A stretch of 64,000 bases of DNA from assembly GCA_965153455.1 (NCBI GenBank), contig OZ234495.1, positions 2,046,001-2,110,000 on the forward strand, given 5' to 3'. Source of the stretch: Sphagnum compactum. Taxonomy: Eukaryota; Bryophyta; Sphagnopsida; Sphagnales. Below, piece by piece: positions 10,614 to 22,504 of this stretch. The notes below the pieces were generated by a model. The model was not told where the DNA came from. It saw only the letters and a list, made by a program, of their open reading frames with translations, and did no database searches. Every line of letters starts with the position of its first letter. Position 1 is the first letter of the stretch. The position numbers and the translations under genes were made by a program.

Positions 10614-12330
10614 CTATGCGGTTACATTACATTCAACGTCCTCCATCTCTTGTACTAGAATAGATGGTTCCAAGCTATCCGGACTATGATATATAAAGGT
10701 TGGAAAAGCTTTCTTGAAGGCAGATAAATATCTTCTACATGGGTCTTCATCCTTCCTATGCGTAGCCATATTTTTTTACATTTCCTCCTTGAATTCTATT
10801 TCTACCAGCTCCCACCACTCATTAAGTTCAACATTACAATCTTCCATCTATTATTTGGTACGCAATATAGAATAATATTGTACCAATTCATCATACTCTT
10901 CTAATTTGTTGTCGACATACATTGGATCTGAACCCTTATTCTTCTCTAACAAGTCCTCCAACTTTGTATTGGTCTTGATCATTTTGTTCCGTAGTGTAGA
11001 CACTTCCATGACTACTACCTCCTTTTAATGTTTTGCCTTCTGTTTACGGAGTTCTTCTCTTAGAACCATATTCTTCATTTGTAAAATCTGTACATTCATC
11101 TTCTCAATTGTCTAATTTCTAGTCTTTTCTTCCTACAACTAGAGTTCCTTCTCTTTTTCCAACCCTTCATTCTTATGTTTATATTCTATCAATGCCTTTT
11201 GATACACATGTTCTACTCCATTCCATGCTTTTTATTTCTTCTTTAGTTCCTCACATTCCTAATGTAGAGTTGTCCATTCAACCATCCCTTCTTTAGCTCC
11301 TTATTTTCTATGGTTAACTCCAACATTTTTATATTCATTTTTTCTTCCCTTTTGACTTTTTGTTTTTTCCAATTCACTGCATGCTTTCTAAATTCCTCAT
11401 AGCCTTCTGCTCCTTCTTCATCTACTTCAACAATCCTTGTTTTTCACCTTCCACTGTGGTTCATGATTGCACTTCTAAACCCAAATTACCCATCTTCATA
11501 CTAACAATTACCATTGCTTAAAACATTTCAACAATCTTATTACTTTCTAACACATCTTCTACCATTGATTCTACAGATTTAGGTGTCAAGTTCTATGGGG
11601 TCTCCTCTTTAGAAGCTTCTTTTAATGATATCCCCATGTCCTTCATATGTAACCCCAGTCAATCTCCAACATTTTCCCTTCTACTAATCCTAGTTTACTT
11701 TATGGTAGTAGTATTGCAAGTGGTCTAAAATCGTTAAATGATGGTCATAGTATCACCATCTATGGCACTTGAGGTCGATGTGGTTGTTGTTGATCGATTT
11801 GTGGTTGTGTTACTTGTACCTCCAATGTAGCCTTCTCATGAATCTCCATTTGAACATGAAAATCATACAAAACATCAATTGCATCATGCTACATTTTTTC
11901 TTATTGTTCTTGCAATGTTGTTGTCACCTAGGGTGATCTATTCCTTTCTAATTTGATTTGCAACATCTACTCCCTCCTTTTTTGCTCCTATACTGAGTTG
12001 TAATCCTTATGTGCTTTTGACTATGACTAAATTGCTATTCAAGATGTCTTTTTCTTGTCCATGACATTCAATAGTGATATTTTGTTCTAGACATGCCCCC
12101 CTTATCCAATAACAATCACTTTTCATCATAGATGCAAGGCATGGACATAAACTATAATGAGCACACTTTGGTCCAAGGTGATCATAACCAACATCAAGAA
12201 TAATTTTGGTTTGAACTTTAGGGAGGTTCGCTACTTGGGCCATTTGCGTTGTGTGTAGGACAATTGTGATTATTTCGTTCATTCCAGAGCTCACAACGAG
12301 ACGATCTAAATTGATGAGTTGATCCACACT
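10614..12330 (-). pseudogene. Decayed gene: Cys-rich head, Gln/Pro linker, coiled coil, conserved tail
   Basis: Read on the minus strand, about 1.7 kb keeps one gene-like order. The head (12330 to about 11950) holds CAHYSLCPCLASMMKSDCYW and a further Cys. A linker near 11850-11760 reads VTQPQIDQQQPHRPQVP. A Lys/Glu-rich coiled coil runs from about 11640 to 10900 (MNVQILQMKNMVLREELRKQ; KLEDLLEKNK). The tail reads HRKDEDPCRRYLSAFKKAFP and NSLEP-like residues and ends at a TAG at 10614-10616. Several stops and at least two frame changes break it. No domain name can be given. It could be a transposon accessory protein or a lost host gene. Confidence 0.5.
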
Positions 12331-12539
12331 CTGTCAAAGGGCAAATCATCTTCAGTCCTCCTACTTCCTCACTTGGATGCAAATGTTGTAATTCCCTCCC
12401 ATTTTGTGTCGACAATTACAAAGGTCGAATTTATTACGTTGTCCATAGACTCCAATCCATTCAAAAGCTTGGTGTGCATCTACACCCTATTGTAGATGGT
12501 AAATGTAGATAGATTATGGATAAGACTAAAATGTTGATC

Positions 12540-12972
12540 AAGGAAAAGGTCAACTAAACACTGGATGTGAAAACATTTGTCATTTCCTTGAGCACCAACA
12601 AATCTTTCTTGGCCAAACATTTGATCATTGATAGTGTCAATGGCAGCCTCAAGCTTCTAAAAGGCGACCAACTCAAACAAATATAGAACAACTTTGTAGA
12701 AGTGAGCTCTTCAAATGTTCGTAACCTGATTGCTTCATTCAAACATTGACCGAATGGAGGCTACATTGACAATATCCTTGAATTGAAGTCCATGAGTCGT
12801 TATGATTATATCTAGGAATGTTGCTTTCTAGGTCAAATTTCTGGTCAAAAAGTCTTCATTTTCAAGATGTCTATTGACATGGTTGGGAGTAGAGTCGGCC
12901 TTGTTGCACAAATAAAGCCTGGGGGTGACCTTGAAATTTTTTGGATCATGTTTGTCCATGTCAAATGCATCG
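12540..12972 (+). pseudogene. Plus-strand reading-frame remnant
   Basis: One frame of about 140 codons reads with good protein character (KSFLAKHLIIDSVNGSLKLL; SGQKVFIFKMSIDMVGSRVG; QIKPGGDLEIFW), interrupted by four stop codons but no frameshift. It may extend back to about 12290 (GRIYYVVHRLQSIQKLGVHL). Family unknown. It lies head to head with the minus-strand remnant before it, so the two may be parts of one element. Confidence 0.4.
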
Positions 12973-14750
12973 CTGGCTAGACCACTACAATTACATCTGG
13001 TTGGAGTGCATCTCCAACAACACTCTGCTGGTATTTGATGCAGGTGATTCTACTATCATCTCTTGCTACATACAGTGCCAGCACAAGAGCAGCAGATAAG
13101 CCTGCCCCATTGCCCAGCCATTGGATTCTCTTTCAAAGGACTAGCATCACTAGAACCTTGTCCATTGTTTCCTTGACTCACAGCTAATGTTCAAATCGTT
13201 ACACAAAAGTTTTGTACTGGTAGTGGTGGGGCTGTAAACTTGTAGACAGTAGTGTCACAACCATTTTAGTAACTTTCTTCCTGCCTGATCTTTGGCACCA
13301 TGCTCCAGTTCTCAAGCTTGTCCAAAAGTTATTAATTCCTCTTAGACAAGAATGCAATTCTTGATTCAATGTGCTGTTTTGACTGAATTGCAAGGAAATG
13401 TTTCTTGTACCTGACTCTTGACACAAAAGAAATCAACTTCTTCACCATGTACCTGTGGGGGTTAACAACCAAGGGAGCTTTTTTTCCTTGAAACTTTCAT
13501 GTCGAAAATGCAGAGAGCCTGGTATGTGATCATATATTCCAAACCTGGTTCTTCATCCTTTCAAACACCACTCCGAAGTCTTAAGATCACATGACAGTTT
13601 ACACTTTAGAAAATTTTGTCGGCATTGTTGTTGATGTGCTGCTGTACTCCAGAGCTGCATTGGAATCATCGCCAACATTTAAAAGCTCTGGGGAGTTTGC
13701 ATCTCTGTCTATTTGCAAGTCCCCAAATATGAGAGCTCTGTTTGCAAATGCTTGGACAAAATCTCACTGCAATTGAGCTAAATAGACACATACAAAAACC
13801 AGTATTTCATCCCATGAGGAAACTACCTTGCTTCTACAGAGGTGGACACTTTGTACTATGGACAACAGGTGTCACTTTGAACAGAGAACAGTTGGGTGAA
13901 GTTCTTGGGACCTTTTCTCATGGTCCAACGAGTGGACAGACCAGTTGTTGGTGGCAGCTATGGAGCTACGTACCTATCAGTCACACCACCCACTTCATCT
14001 CGAAGTAAGCAAAGTTCTTCAGACGTTTCTCCTGGTCAAACAGGCCAAGAGGCCAAGCTATCAGTGGCTATCAGAGTGCTTTCATTTCACTGAAGACTAA
14101 GTAGAAGGGATGTCCTGGAGAGTTATGATTATGTCTCGATTTGTTTCTGACCTCTGCTTCTGCTTCATTGCAGGGACACACTTCAATGCCAAAGAGAAAG
14201 GTACATTTCTAAGATTCCACTGGTGAGTCTACTGCTGGGATAATTTCCTTCCTTCCTTCCCCCATGGTGAACCAAAAACAAAAGTTCAATACTTTACAGT
14301 AGAAGAATACGGAAAATTGGGGGTAATAGGAAGAGTGGGGAGTAATGTAATGTCATGGATGGGAAAACTACTCTGGAGTTGGTACTTACATTTTGGGAGG
14401 ATCTGAAAACTATCAGAAAGACTGATATTGCAAACAATGGTTTGGGTACTTCTTTGTTTGTTGTTTTCTATAACTGGATGTCTCATGTAAACAGCTGCCC
14501 CAAGGGTCTATCAGACTCTTACCTTTCTATCAGACCCTTCTTCCTGGATTTGAGGCACAAGGTCAGTAGGCTTAGTGGAGGGGAAGAGTACCCCAAATCA
14601 TTGAAGAGCCAAAAGACAGACTCTTCTCCTACAATACCCAAACCCAGAATTTTTTTCTCTGCAGCTGGTAGCGAGCTCTTGAAATCTGTAACTTACATAA
14701 TCCAATCTTATATGATATGTGCAGTTCTTAACATACTGTAAGCAAAAAAA
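12973..14750. other. Less AT-rich stretch with unassigned short frames
   Basis: Base composition is closer to that of the genes than to the flanks. Frames at 13591-13776, 13896-14093 and 14355-14741 (+) have mixed amino acids, but no domain was recognised and no exon chain could be built. A donor-like GAA|GTAAGC lies near 14005. A decayed or unrecognised gene is possible. Confidence 0.3.
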
Positions 14751-17700
14751 TTGATGGGGTTTTTTAATGTAAGGAGGGTGAACTGCCAGAAAAGTCCTTT
14801 GGTTAGCAATTAAAAGCTAATCCATTGGAGTGATTGATTTCAGTAGATCTGCCCATAGTTTTTCAGATACTCAAGGTAGAAGACAAGGAGATACTTATGA
14901 AAAGTGAGGTCAAAGAATAAGTGAGAATAAGTGGTTCATGAGAGTTTGGAAAAGATAAGAAAGGCTTAGCACATGATGAGAAATCACATTCTCAATAGGA
15001 GAAGGGTGTACTTGTTGTGAGAGAAGATAAAACAATGCATTGAGCTCTGAAATTCAATCATGGAGCATAGAGAGAAAAAGAGCAAATAACACAGGACAAC
15101 ATTGAACAGTATGTGAAGAGATATTTTGACTGTAGGAGAGATCTGCATGAACTGCAGAAAAGAGAATGGAAGTTCCCAACTACTGATTGGCAATTTTGCC
15201 TAAAATGACAAAAAGCTGGAGGAAGGTAGTAGTTGGGGTGAGAGAAGCAATTTGTATCATCAGAAAAATTGTACCCTTGCTACCATTCCTTCGGGTTTAG
15301 AACTCCATCTCTACCCTGGAGTTTCTACAACCATATTTTGATGTGAATTCGGGATCATTCTGACCAGTGTTGTATTGGGTATATTAACTAAGGAAAATGT
15401 ACCTGTTCCATTTCTTACATACATATTATTGTGCAACTTCTTTTGGATTTCACTTCATTCCGTGGTTCTATGTAGGTGTCAATATAGACTTGCAATATTC
15501 ATGTGATTAGTTTCATCTATGAACACAATCACATTCATTGAATTTTATTGATGCTTAACAATATTGCATATTTGTGATGAAATTCATCCATGACCAATTT
15601 TCCATCCATTTCACATACTTCATTGTTGACCTATATTTGAATTTATTGTTTCAGCCAAGTTTGGCAACTCCATTTATTTGATCATCTTTCTTCCTTCCTT
15701 CTTTCTTTCTTTCTTTCCCCTCTTCCAACTTTGTCTCTTCCATCCCCTTTCCATTGCCTCCTCACTTTTTTCCCCTTTCCCACTTTTATCTCTCCCTCCA
15801 CTTTTTTCCTTCCCAATCCCCAAGTGAGCCATGGTTGGGTCTTCCTTCATCCGAATTGAACTATATGTTTTCCATATAGCAACCAAAAGACACATTATGT
15901 GCTTCTTTAATAACTTTAAGCTCTCAAAAGACACATTAGAATTCAAGGGTCCATGCTACACAAATTTCCAAAGGTGACAAAGGTTGTTAAGGAAAGAGAT
16001 AATTATGTAAACATCACACCTAGAGACACAATTTTTAATTATGTGCATAAAATCAATTGATTAATAAATAGTTGCAGCTCCTTTATTAGTAGTTGCTAAG
16101 ATAGTTGAAAAGTCACTATTACATGCATGCAAAGTTCAATACTTTACCTAGGGTCAATTATCACTGGGGTCAAATTTTAATACATTTTTGAGTTAAAAAG
16201 GAACGTTTAGTCCTAGTTTTGCATTTAAAAAGTTTTTGATGGGTTCTAAGATTGGTTCTTTGGATTTCAAAACTATTAATTTCAATTTTTTCTTAACAAG
16301 ATTAGAGCCTGATTCAATTGAAGAACAAGTCCAATCCAATCCCATCTCCATACCACATAATTAAACACATATAGACACAATTATATAAATGTTGTAATAT
16401 AAATCTACTGATTTGGTATCTTTCATTTAATTTCAATCTTCTTGGTCTACCCTTTGCCTCTCTACCATCCATAGAGGTAAGTGCACCCCCAATTTAGTCT
16501 AGAGCAAGTGATAGCGAAGCTACATATTTGGACATCACCATAGCAAACACTCTTTTGACAAATTGAGCCGTGGTTGGTTATTATGGTTATAACAAGAATC
16601 AAGATGGACTTGAAGGTACAAAAATTTCAACAAACTCAGGCTTGGATCAAGCACACACAGTGCTCACTTTAACCCTTTTCTCTCCTTTTGACTTTGGTTT
16701 GAGCTCATTGTGAAAGTTGGTACTTTTTAAAAAAAAAATGGACTAGGCTACCATATATTTGATTTGGAATATCACTTCTTGAGTTGCTCTCGCTTTCTTG
16801 ACATTTTAAGTGGTCCCACAAATTGTTTAAGATCATCCTGTACCCATATTAGTTCTAGTGTTGTGTGGGGGTACATCCTTAAATACATAATTGGGAAATG
16901 GTTATATGTAGCCCCCACAAAAAAAGGTTCGAAGCTTGGTATACTAGTCTTGTAAGAGCGTCTCCAACGGTGCTGAGTATGTGATCCTGCACAGTAAAAT
17001 TAGTTGAAGAAAATCCAAAATATGCCAGTTTGGCTCAGGAAATGGTTTTGGCTCAGCATAATTTCACAGTTTGGGATGGCTGGTCAAATGCGCAGCAGCG
17101 CTGTGCACCTGCAGAAAATAGTGTAATAAATATGATCTAACTGATGCTCAGTGTTTCTGATTGGGCTATCATAATGATTGGTCCAGGTGGTTTACTATTA
17201 GTAGTTCCCGACCTATATGCTCTCCCCGTTTCAGTTTTATGGGGGTGGGTTGCAAAACAAGAAGTAACCAAACTTGAATGTGAAAAGTATTTTTGCAGGG
17301 TCACATACTCTGAGCATCTCCACACCAAAACTGTAAACAACTCCTTTATTGTAGAATAGAATACCGTTTAATGATCACTGTCCCCACCCACAAACGCCAT
17401 AATAGTCCCTTTAAAACACTGAAAGACCATTTATGTGCAATTGACTTGACTTATGAGTAACCTGAGTTGAATTTTACTCCATCTGTATATTAAAGAAATC
17501 TAGTGGCAAGTTCTGTGGGAGACTGGTGGTTTTTCTGGGGGCCAAATTTCGCACTTGTGGCAACAAACGAAATCCCCTCCAAATTGTACAAAAGGCCTTT
17601 TTGGGGGAAAACGAGCAAATTAAAATTCTAAAATTCTATTTAAAGAAAATTTCCATAATTCCAAAATTAAGGAAAATTTCGCCATAATTTTTAGGAAACA

Positions 17701-18510
17701 AATTAGAAATTGCCATATTTAGACATTGAGTTTGTGGAGGTCGTCATAGGGATTCTAATTTTTTTCTACTTTCCTGTTTGACCGACTTCTAGCCAAATTT
17801 GGCTCATCCCTGTCCTGGATGATCATTAGTCCACCTACTTGACCAAAATGGCTAAAAGAAGCCCTCTTCTCCCATGATCACCCTTGTTTTTAGGATAGAA
17901 ATTCATTCGGAAATCTAGTCAAAATTTGAGACTTTTATGCTTGCATCTTACACCACCAAATTCTTCATCATGTGTGTGTGTGTATGAGCGTTTTGTCACC
18001 CACTCGGTGACTTAATTTGTAATTAAAGTTGGGGACTAGGGGCAGAATGGGCCCATAAGGGATGCCATCTCTTGTATTGTATGTAATGGCTTTCATGTAG
18101 TGTTTTCTGCCTCTTTTTAGTCACATTAAGGGCACAATTGACTCGTCTAGTCTAATTGGGTTGAGCTGCCCTCACTACGGCTCAAAATCCACATGCCCAT
18201 TGTGCAAATCATGAAAACACTTGTGTTATTGGATGTGCCTGGTATGGCCATTGTGCCCATTTCACCTTGCCCTAGTAGGCTCCTCAAAATTCCTCACAAG
18301 TACCTCACTTGGCACAATGACCTGTACCTTGCACCAATGTTTTTTTTGTTTTTTTTTTTGTTTTTTGGTGATAAATTTTCATCACTTGGTGACCCAAAAA
18401 ATTAGGGACCTAGGTGGTCATTTACGGGTTCCACTTTGGTTTTGCCAGTTCCACTTGTGATGTGAATCAACAATGTCACACAATGTAGTGATGTGAATCA
18501 AATGGTGGGG

Positions 18511-18539
18511 AACACCTGTTACGGTCTGGAACAGGTGTT
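18511..18539. repeat. Perfect 10-bp inverted repeat, 9-bp loop
   Basis: AACACCTGTT and AACAGGTGTT pair perfectly around ACGGTCTGG. A DNA or RNA hairpin is possible; no role can be assigned. Confidence 0.7.
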
Positions 18540-18926
18540 GGTAGAACTGATTACCACCTCATGGAATGGTGTCTCATGGCCTACCTTGGCTCAACACATT
18601 CCTGGGTGGAACAGGCCTTTACAGGGCCCAATTCCATAGTTACACAGGCAGCTAGTCTGCAGAAATAAATAGTCCAGGTGATTCTATAATAACAGAATTG
18701 GAATGGGCTGAAATTTGGTGGCAGAACATTCGGCCCTCAGAACCCTATGAATGATTCCAAATTCCAATGCATACATTACAGACAGACATACTCAGAAGAT
18801 TACATCGTAACACCAAAGGATTACTGTGAAAAAATATTCCTCCATCAACCCGCCCATTCATCCAATAACTTCATCCCTCAGTAGACCCATGTAGGTAGTA
18901 GTAGTAGTACCAACCTTCTCTACACT

Positions 18927-18940
18927 GGCGAAATTTCGCC
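18927..18940. repeat. 14-bp perfect palindrome
   Basis: GGCGAAATTTCGCC is fully self-complementary. Related half sites (GGCGAAATTT, TTTCGCC) recur at other points of 17.5-19.6 kb. Confidence 0.6.
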
Positions 18941-19600
18941 CACAAGAAAAATTGAAAATTAAACATCTGAAAATGAAGTGAATTTGGAGGTTTTTCAATC
19001 GCCACAAGTGAGAGAAAAAAAAAAGTAAAAATCACTCGATGTCTATATTTGGTTTTCAGTGTTTAGCCAAAAATATAAAAAATATGATTAAAAATTTGTA
19101 CTTCATATGGTATCTGGCATTTAGCCAGAGTTTGGCCTAAAACTTTCAGGATAATCGCCACTTTTTCTAGATCTTCCTATGCAGGATCACCATTTTGGCT
19201 ACAAAGAAAATTCTTTAAAAAAAATACGGTAGGCAGTAATACCTATATTTTTCAATTTTCTGATGTCGAGTCATTGGCTAGCATCCCAAGAGGGATTTAA
19301 ATGAAAAGGTTTTTTAGAACCTGTGTAAAGAGTTTTAAAATGTTACCAAACTAAAATCAAAGTCCAAAATTCAAATGTGTCAGAAATTTTTTAAGAAATT
19401 TTTTTTTCGAAATTTGGCGGATTTTATTTTTCTTGCAGAAGGGAATATTGTGACATGATATTATTTTTTCTTTTATTTTTCTCACTTTGGCGAAATTTTT
19501 TACTAAAAAAAAACGCAAAACGCTTATTCCTATTGATGATCGCCACTTTGGCTTCAAACAAAAATTCCAAATAAAACACTGGTTATTATTTTTATTATTA

Positions 19601-19676
19601 GGTACTGTACTGGTGTATCGCCGGCGGGCAGAGGGCAGATCGAAAAGAAACGGCCTGGAGTGAGGGAGGTCGGAAG

Positions 19677-19715
<39 letters not shown>

Positions 19716-20541
19716 AGAGAGCGCGAGCGTACGCAGACGAAGACTAAGAAGCCCGAGAAAGAGGGAAGAAATGGCTATGGCTGCCTTGCCATTGGATTCA
19801 CGACGCGCGCGCGAGTGTTTCGCAGAAGAAGAGTTGGGCAGTAAAGAGGAGGGAAGGTGGAGAGATAGAGAGAAGAGTAGGTGGTGAAGTTGGGAGCAAA
19901 TGAGTTTTGGTTGCAGTAGTGAAGATGGTGGAGCAGAGGTGACGACTAACGCAAGGTTTTTGACGGAAGGGATGCAGCAGAAATCCGGAAAGAAGAGGGA
20001 AAAGAGGACACGCGACGAGACGAGACGAGATGAGAGCCACCCGCGGGGAGGAAGAATCGGAGTGTGGAAGTTGCATTTTCTGCGTGTCCTGGTCTTAGGC
20101 AGCAATGAAATGGAGGAGATCGATGATGGTAAACCTAAGGCAGACGTTAGAGAAGAAAGAGTGCAAGAAGTGGGGAGCGGATGGTGGTAGGATAGACAAG
20201 ACGCTCAGGGCTATGTATATCAAGAAGGTTTAGGGCAGAGAATCGGTTCAAGCTCCCAGCGCCTGCTTGCTTTTGTGTACATAAGAATAGGAGTTTAGTA
20301 TGTGCAGGTGAATACAGGAGGGCGTGATAGGGTTGAGATCAAGCGTCTCTTCTGTATCTATATGATGGATTTTTCGTCGCAGAGGTACTGGTGGAAGAAG
20401 AGAAAGGAGGAGGGAAGGCGGACGTACTTAAGGTAAGAGATGAGCGGGCAACAAAACAGCAGCAGGAGGTGCAGATGACGGAGGCTATATTCAGTGTAAA
20501 ATACGGTGACAGGGATAGATAGTTGCAGAGGTAAAGGGGCT
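19601..20541 (+). promoter_or_regulatory. Purine-rich leader of the PSI-like gene
   Basis: The region ahead of the ATG at 20542 turns GC-richer at about 19615 and carries a (GA)n tract at 19681-19709 followed by further GA-rich words. It contains upstream ATGs, including a possible 38-codon upstream frame at 19771-19887 that begins MAMAALPL and has Ala/Glu/Arg-rich composition. This fits a long 5' UTR, perhaps with an intron, but no splice pair was fixed. The upstream frame may dampen translation; that is inference. Confidence 0.5.
19681..19709 (+). repeat. (GA)n microsatellite
   Basis: An uninterrupted GA dinucleotide tract of about 29 bp on the sense strand of the downstream gene, continuing into GGGAGGGAGAGA. 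Confidence 0.9.
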
Positions 20542-22395
20542 ATGGGGAGCCAGGTGAGTACTATCAAAGCTGCAGCAGGGAAGAAGTTTGCGGCAGAATC
20601 CAAGAAGAAGGGACATAAAGTGGAGAAAGCAAAGATAGGGATTCTTGCATTTGAAGTAGCAAATGTCATGTCGAAAAGCATTCAGCTGTGGCAATCTCTA
20701 AGTGATCATGAAATCCTGAGACTGCGGACAGAGGTGATTAAAGCTGAGGGTGTCCTGAATCTAGTATCTGACAATGAAGCTATTCTGTTGAGTCTAGCTT
20801 GCATGGAGAAGTTGCAGGATTTGACTGCGGTAGCGAGTGCAGTTGCTCGGCTTGGGCAGAGATGTCAAGAGCCAGCATTGCAAGGCTTTGAGCATGTGTA
20901 CAATGATGTTCTGGAGCAGAGTATCGATGTGCGACCTTTTGAATTTTCATTCAAAGAAATGGAAGGAAAGATGAAGAAGATGGAACGGTATATTGCATCT
21001 ACTGCCACCCTTTACCAGGAGTTGGAGATTCTTGCAGATTTGGAGCAGAGTGTTCACAGAATGCAGGAACAGGAGGAAGTTGCACACGGTGAGATGTTGA
21101 GTTCCTTGGAGCAGAAAGCATCGTGGCAACGGCAAGAGATCAAGTATGTCAGGGACTCGTCTTTGTGGAATCACACTTATGATAAGATTGTAGGTCTCTT
21201 GGCGAGAACTGTCTGCACCATACATAGAAGAATTATTGGTGTGTTTGGTTCACCAATGCTGGGCTTATTACCTGCATTTCCTCACCAGCAGAATGGTGAA
21301 TCCTCTCAGTTCCCTACATTTCCAAACTCTTATTTGTCTAGCTCCCATCCTGCATCATTAAGCCCCCAACTGTCACACCACAAGGGCACAAAAGCTTTGA
21401 ACCGTTACTCTTCATATAGGATAGATTCTGTCTCTCAGTCAATAAGTCCATTGAGGTGTAGTGCTAGTGTTGAAGATGGTGGTCCAAGCCTTGTGGGGTT
21501 GCAGTTAGCCTCTCAGACTAGTGCTCCTCGTGCCATTGAACTTCAGGCATCTCCTTCTGCCAACCGCTCTTCAGGTCCACATATCAACCAACAAAGAAAT
21601 TCTTTTGTCTGCTTCCTTCCCAATATTCAGAATGCACCCTGTGCCCCTTCATCAGTACCCTTAGACTCAGAAAATACTCGGTTGCAATTCTTTGAAAGGC
21701 CACTTACGGCAATAGTGCAGGCAGAAACTACTGATTCGTTCACTTCTGCTCTCCTTTATGCAACCAGCCATAGCATCCAACCAGGGCTATCCCAGCACTT
21801 AGTGGCACATCGGAATGGCCACAATGTTAGAGTTCTTTGTGATCCAAAAACTAGGCATCAAATGGCACCCTGGTCCACATTGGGAGGTGCTGCACTTGCA
21901 TTGCATTATGCCAATGTGATCATCATCCTTGAAAGAATGGTAAGGTATCCTTACCCCATTGATCATGATGCACGGGATGATCTTTACCAGATGCTACCTA
22001 AAAGTGTGCGAGGGGCTCTGCGGTCAAGGTTACGAGCGTCTATGAGGTCGTGTGATAATGGCAAGTTTGACTCTGGGATCGCCATGCATTGGAAGGAGGC
22101 ACTGGACAGACTCTTGAGCTGGCTGGCTCCACTTGCACACAACATGATAAAATGGCAGTCAGAGCACAACTTTGAGCAGCAGCAAGTGGTAGCCCGCACC
22201 AATGTGCTTCTGCTTCAAACCCTTTACTTTGCAGACTTGGCGAAGACTGAGTCAGCAATCACAGAGCTTCTCGTGGGGTTAAACTACATTACTGGTCTTG
22301 AGCAAGAAATGAAGTCAAACAGCATGATGACAGAGGAGGACCCATACACCAAACAGCAGGAAGAGACAGAAGAGTGTCTTGACTGGCAGATCTAG
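20542..22395 (+). CDS. PSI-like DUF3475/DUF668 protein, intronless, 617 aa
   Basis: The single exon encodes a protein of the plant PROTEIN SIMULATOR OF PSK group, which promotes cell growth downstream of peptide hormone signalling in Arabidopsis. DUF3475 spans about residues 30-87 (KIGILAFEVANVMSKSIQLW). A Glu-rich helical region follows. A low-conservation Ser/Pro/Gln linker covers about 230-430. DUF668 covers about 445-535 (TLGGAALALHYANVIIILER; HWKEALDRLLSWLAPLAHNM). The ATG at 20542 was chosen over the in-frame upstream codons because it gives MGSQVS, a good N-myristoylation signal shared by this family. Lack of introns places it with the intronless Arabidopsis members (such as At5g04550, At3g23160, At5g51670) rather than PSI1; this is from memory of gene structures. 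The stop is TAG at 22393-22395. Confidence 0.9.
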   Translation: MGSQVSTIKAAAGKKFAAESKKKGHKVEKAKIGILAFEVANVMSKSIQLWQSLSDHEILRLRTEVIKAEGVLNLVSDNEAILLSLACMEKLQDLTAVASAVARLGQRCQEPALQGFEHVYNDVLEQSIDVRPFEFSFKEMEGKMKKMERYIASTATLYQELEILADLEQSVHRMQEQEEVAHGEMLSSLEQKASWQRQEIKYVRDSSLWNHTYDKIVGLLARTVCTIHRRIIGVFGSPMLGLLPAFPHQQNGESSQFPTFPNSYLSSSHPASLSPQLSHHKGTKALNRYSSYRIDSVSQSISPLRCSASVEDGGPSLVGLQLASQTSAPRAIELQASPSANRSSGPHINQQRNSFVCFLPNIQNAPCAPSSVPLDSENTRLQFFERPLTAIVQAETTDSFTSALLYATSHSIQPGLSQHLVAHRNGHNVRVLCDPKTRHQMAPWSTLGGAALALHYANVIIILERMVRYPYPIDHDARDDLYQMLPKSVRGALRSRLRASMRSCDNGKFDSGIAMHWKEALDRLLSWLAPLAHNMIKWQSEHNFEQQQVVARTNVLLLQTLYFADLAKTESAITELLVGLNYITGLEQEMKSNSMMTEEDPYTKQQEETEECLDWQI

Positions 22396-22498
22396 CCCAT
22401 CTTTCTCAAAGGTAAGATTGGACTTGGATTTTAGTGAGATTCCTCCAAACAAGTTGTACTGATTATACACTAGACCTCTTCTTCCAAGTTGTGATTCT

Positions 22499-22504
22499 AA
22501 TAAA
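22499..22504 (+). terminator. Candidate poly(A) signal of the PSI-like gene
   Basis: AATAAA lies about 104 bp after the stop codon, a normal distance for a plant 3' UTR. Confidence 0.45.

Larger units (their letters stand above)
14751..19600. other. Intergenic DNA with no gene
   Basis: AT-rich sequence holding a CT-rich low-complexity patch at about 15685-15800, a T-rich run near 18340-18365, a (TAG/GTA)n patch near 18896-18910, and short recurring words such as CGCCACTTTGGC and GGCGAAATTT between 18.9 and 19.6 kb. No supported coding region was seen. Confidence 0.45.

Noticed and set aside
15674-15946. 90-codon minus-strand Lys/Glu/Gly-rich frame
   Set aside because: Produced by a CT-rich low-complexity patch; no support as a gene.
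16955-17320. MITE bounded by GAGC(A/G)TCTCCA words
   Set aside because: The two words at about 16957 and 17309 are in the same orientation, not inverted, and no target duplication is visible.
19554-20105. 183-codon minus-strand frame rich in Ser/Leu
   Set aside because: It is antisense to the GA-rich leader of the PSI-like gene; the Ser-Leu run is just the CT side of the GA tract.
20506-20541. Upstream GTG extension of the PSI-like protein
   Set aside because: It is not an ATG start, and the ATG at 20542 gives the family's MGSQ/MG myristoylation start.
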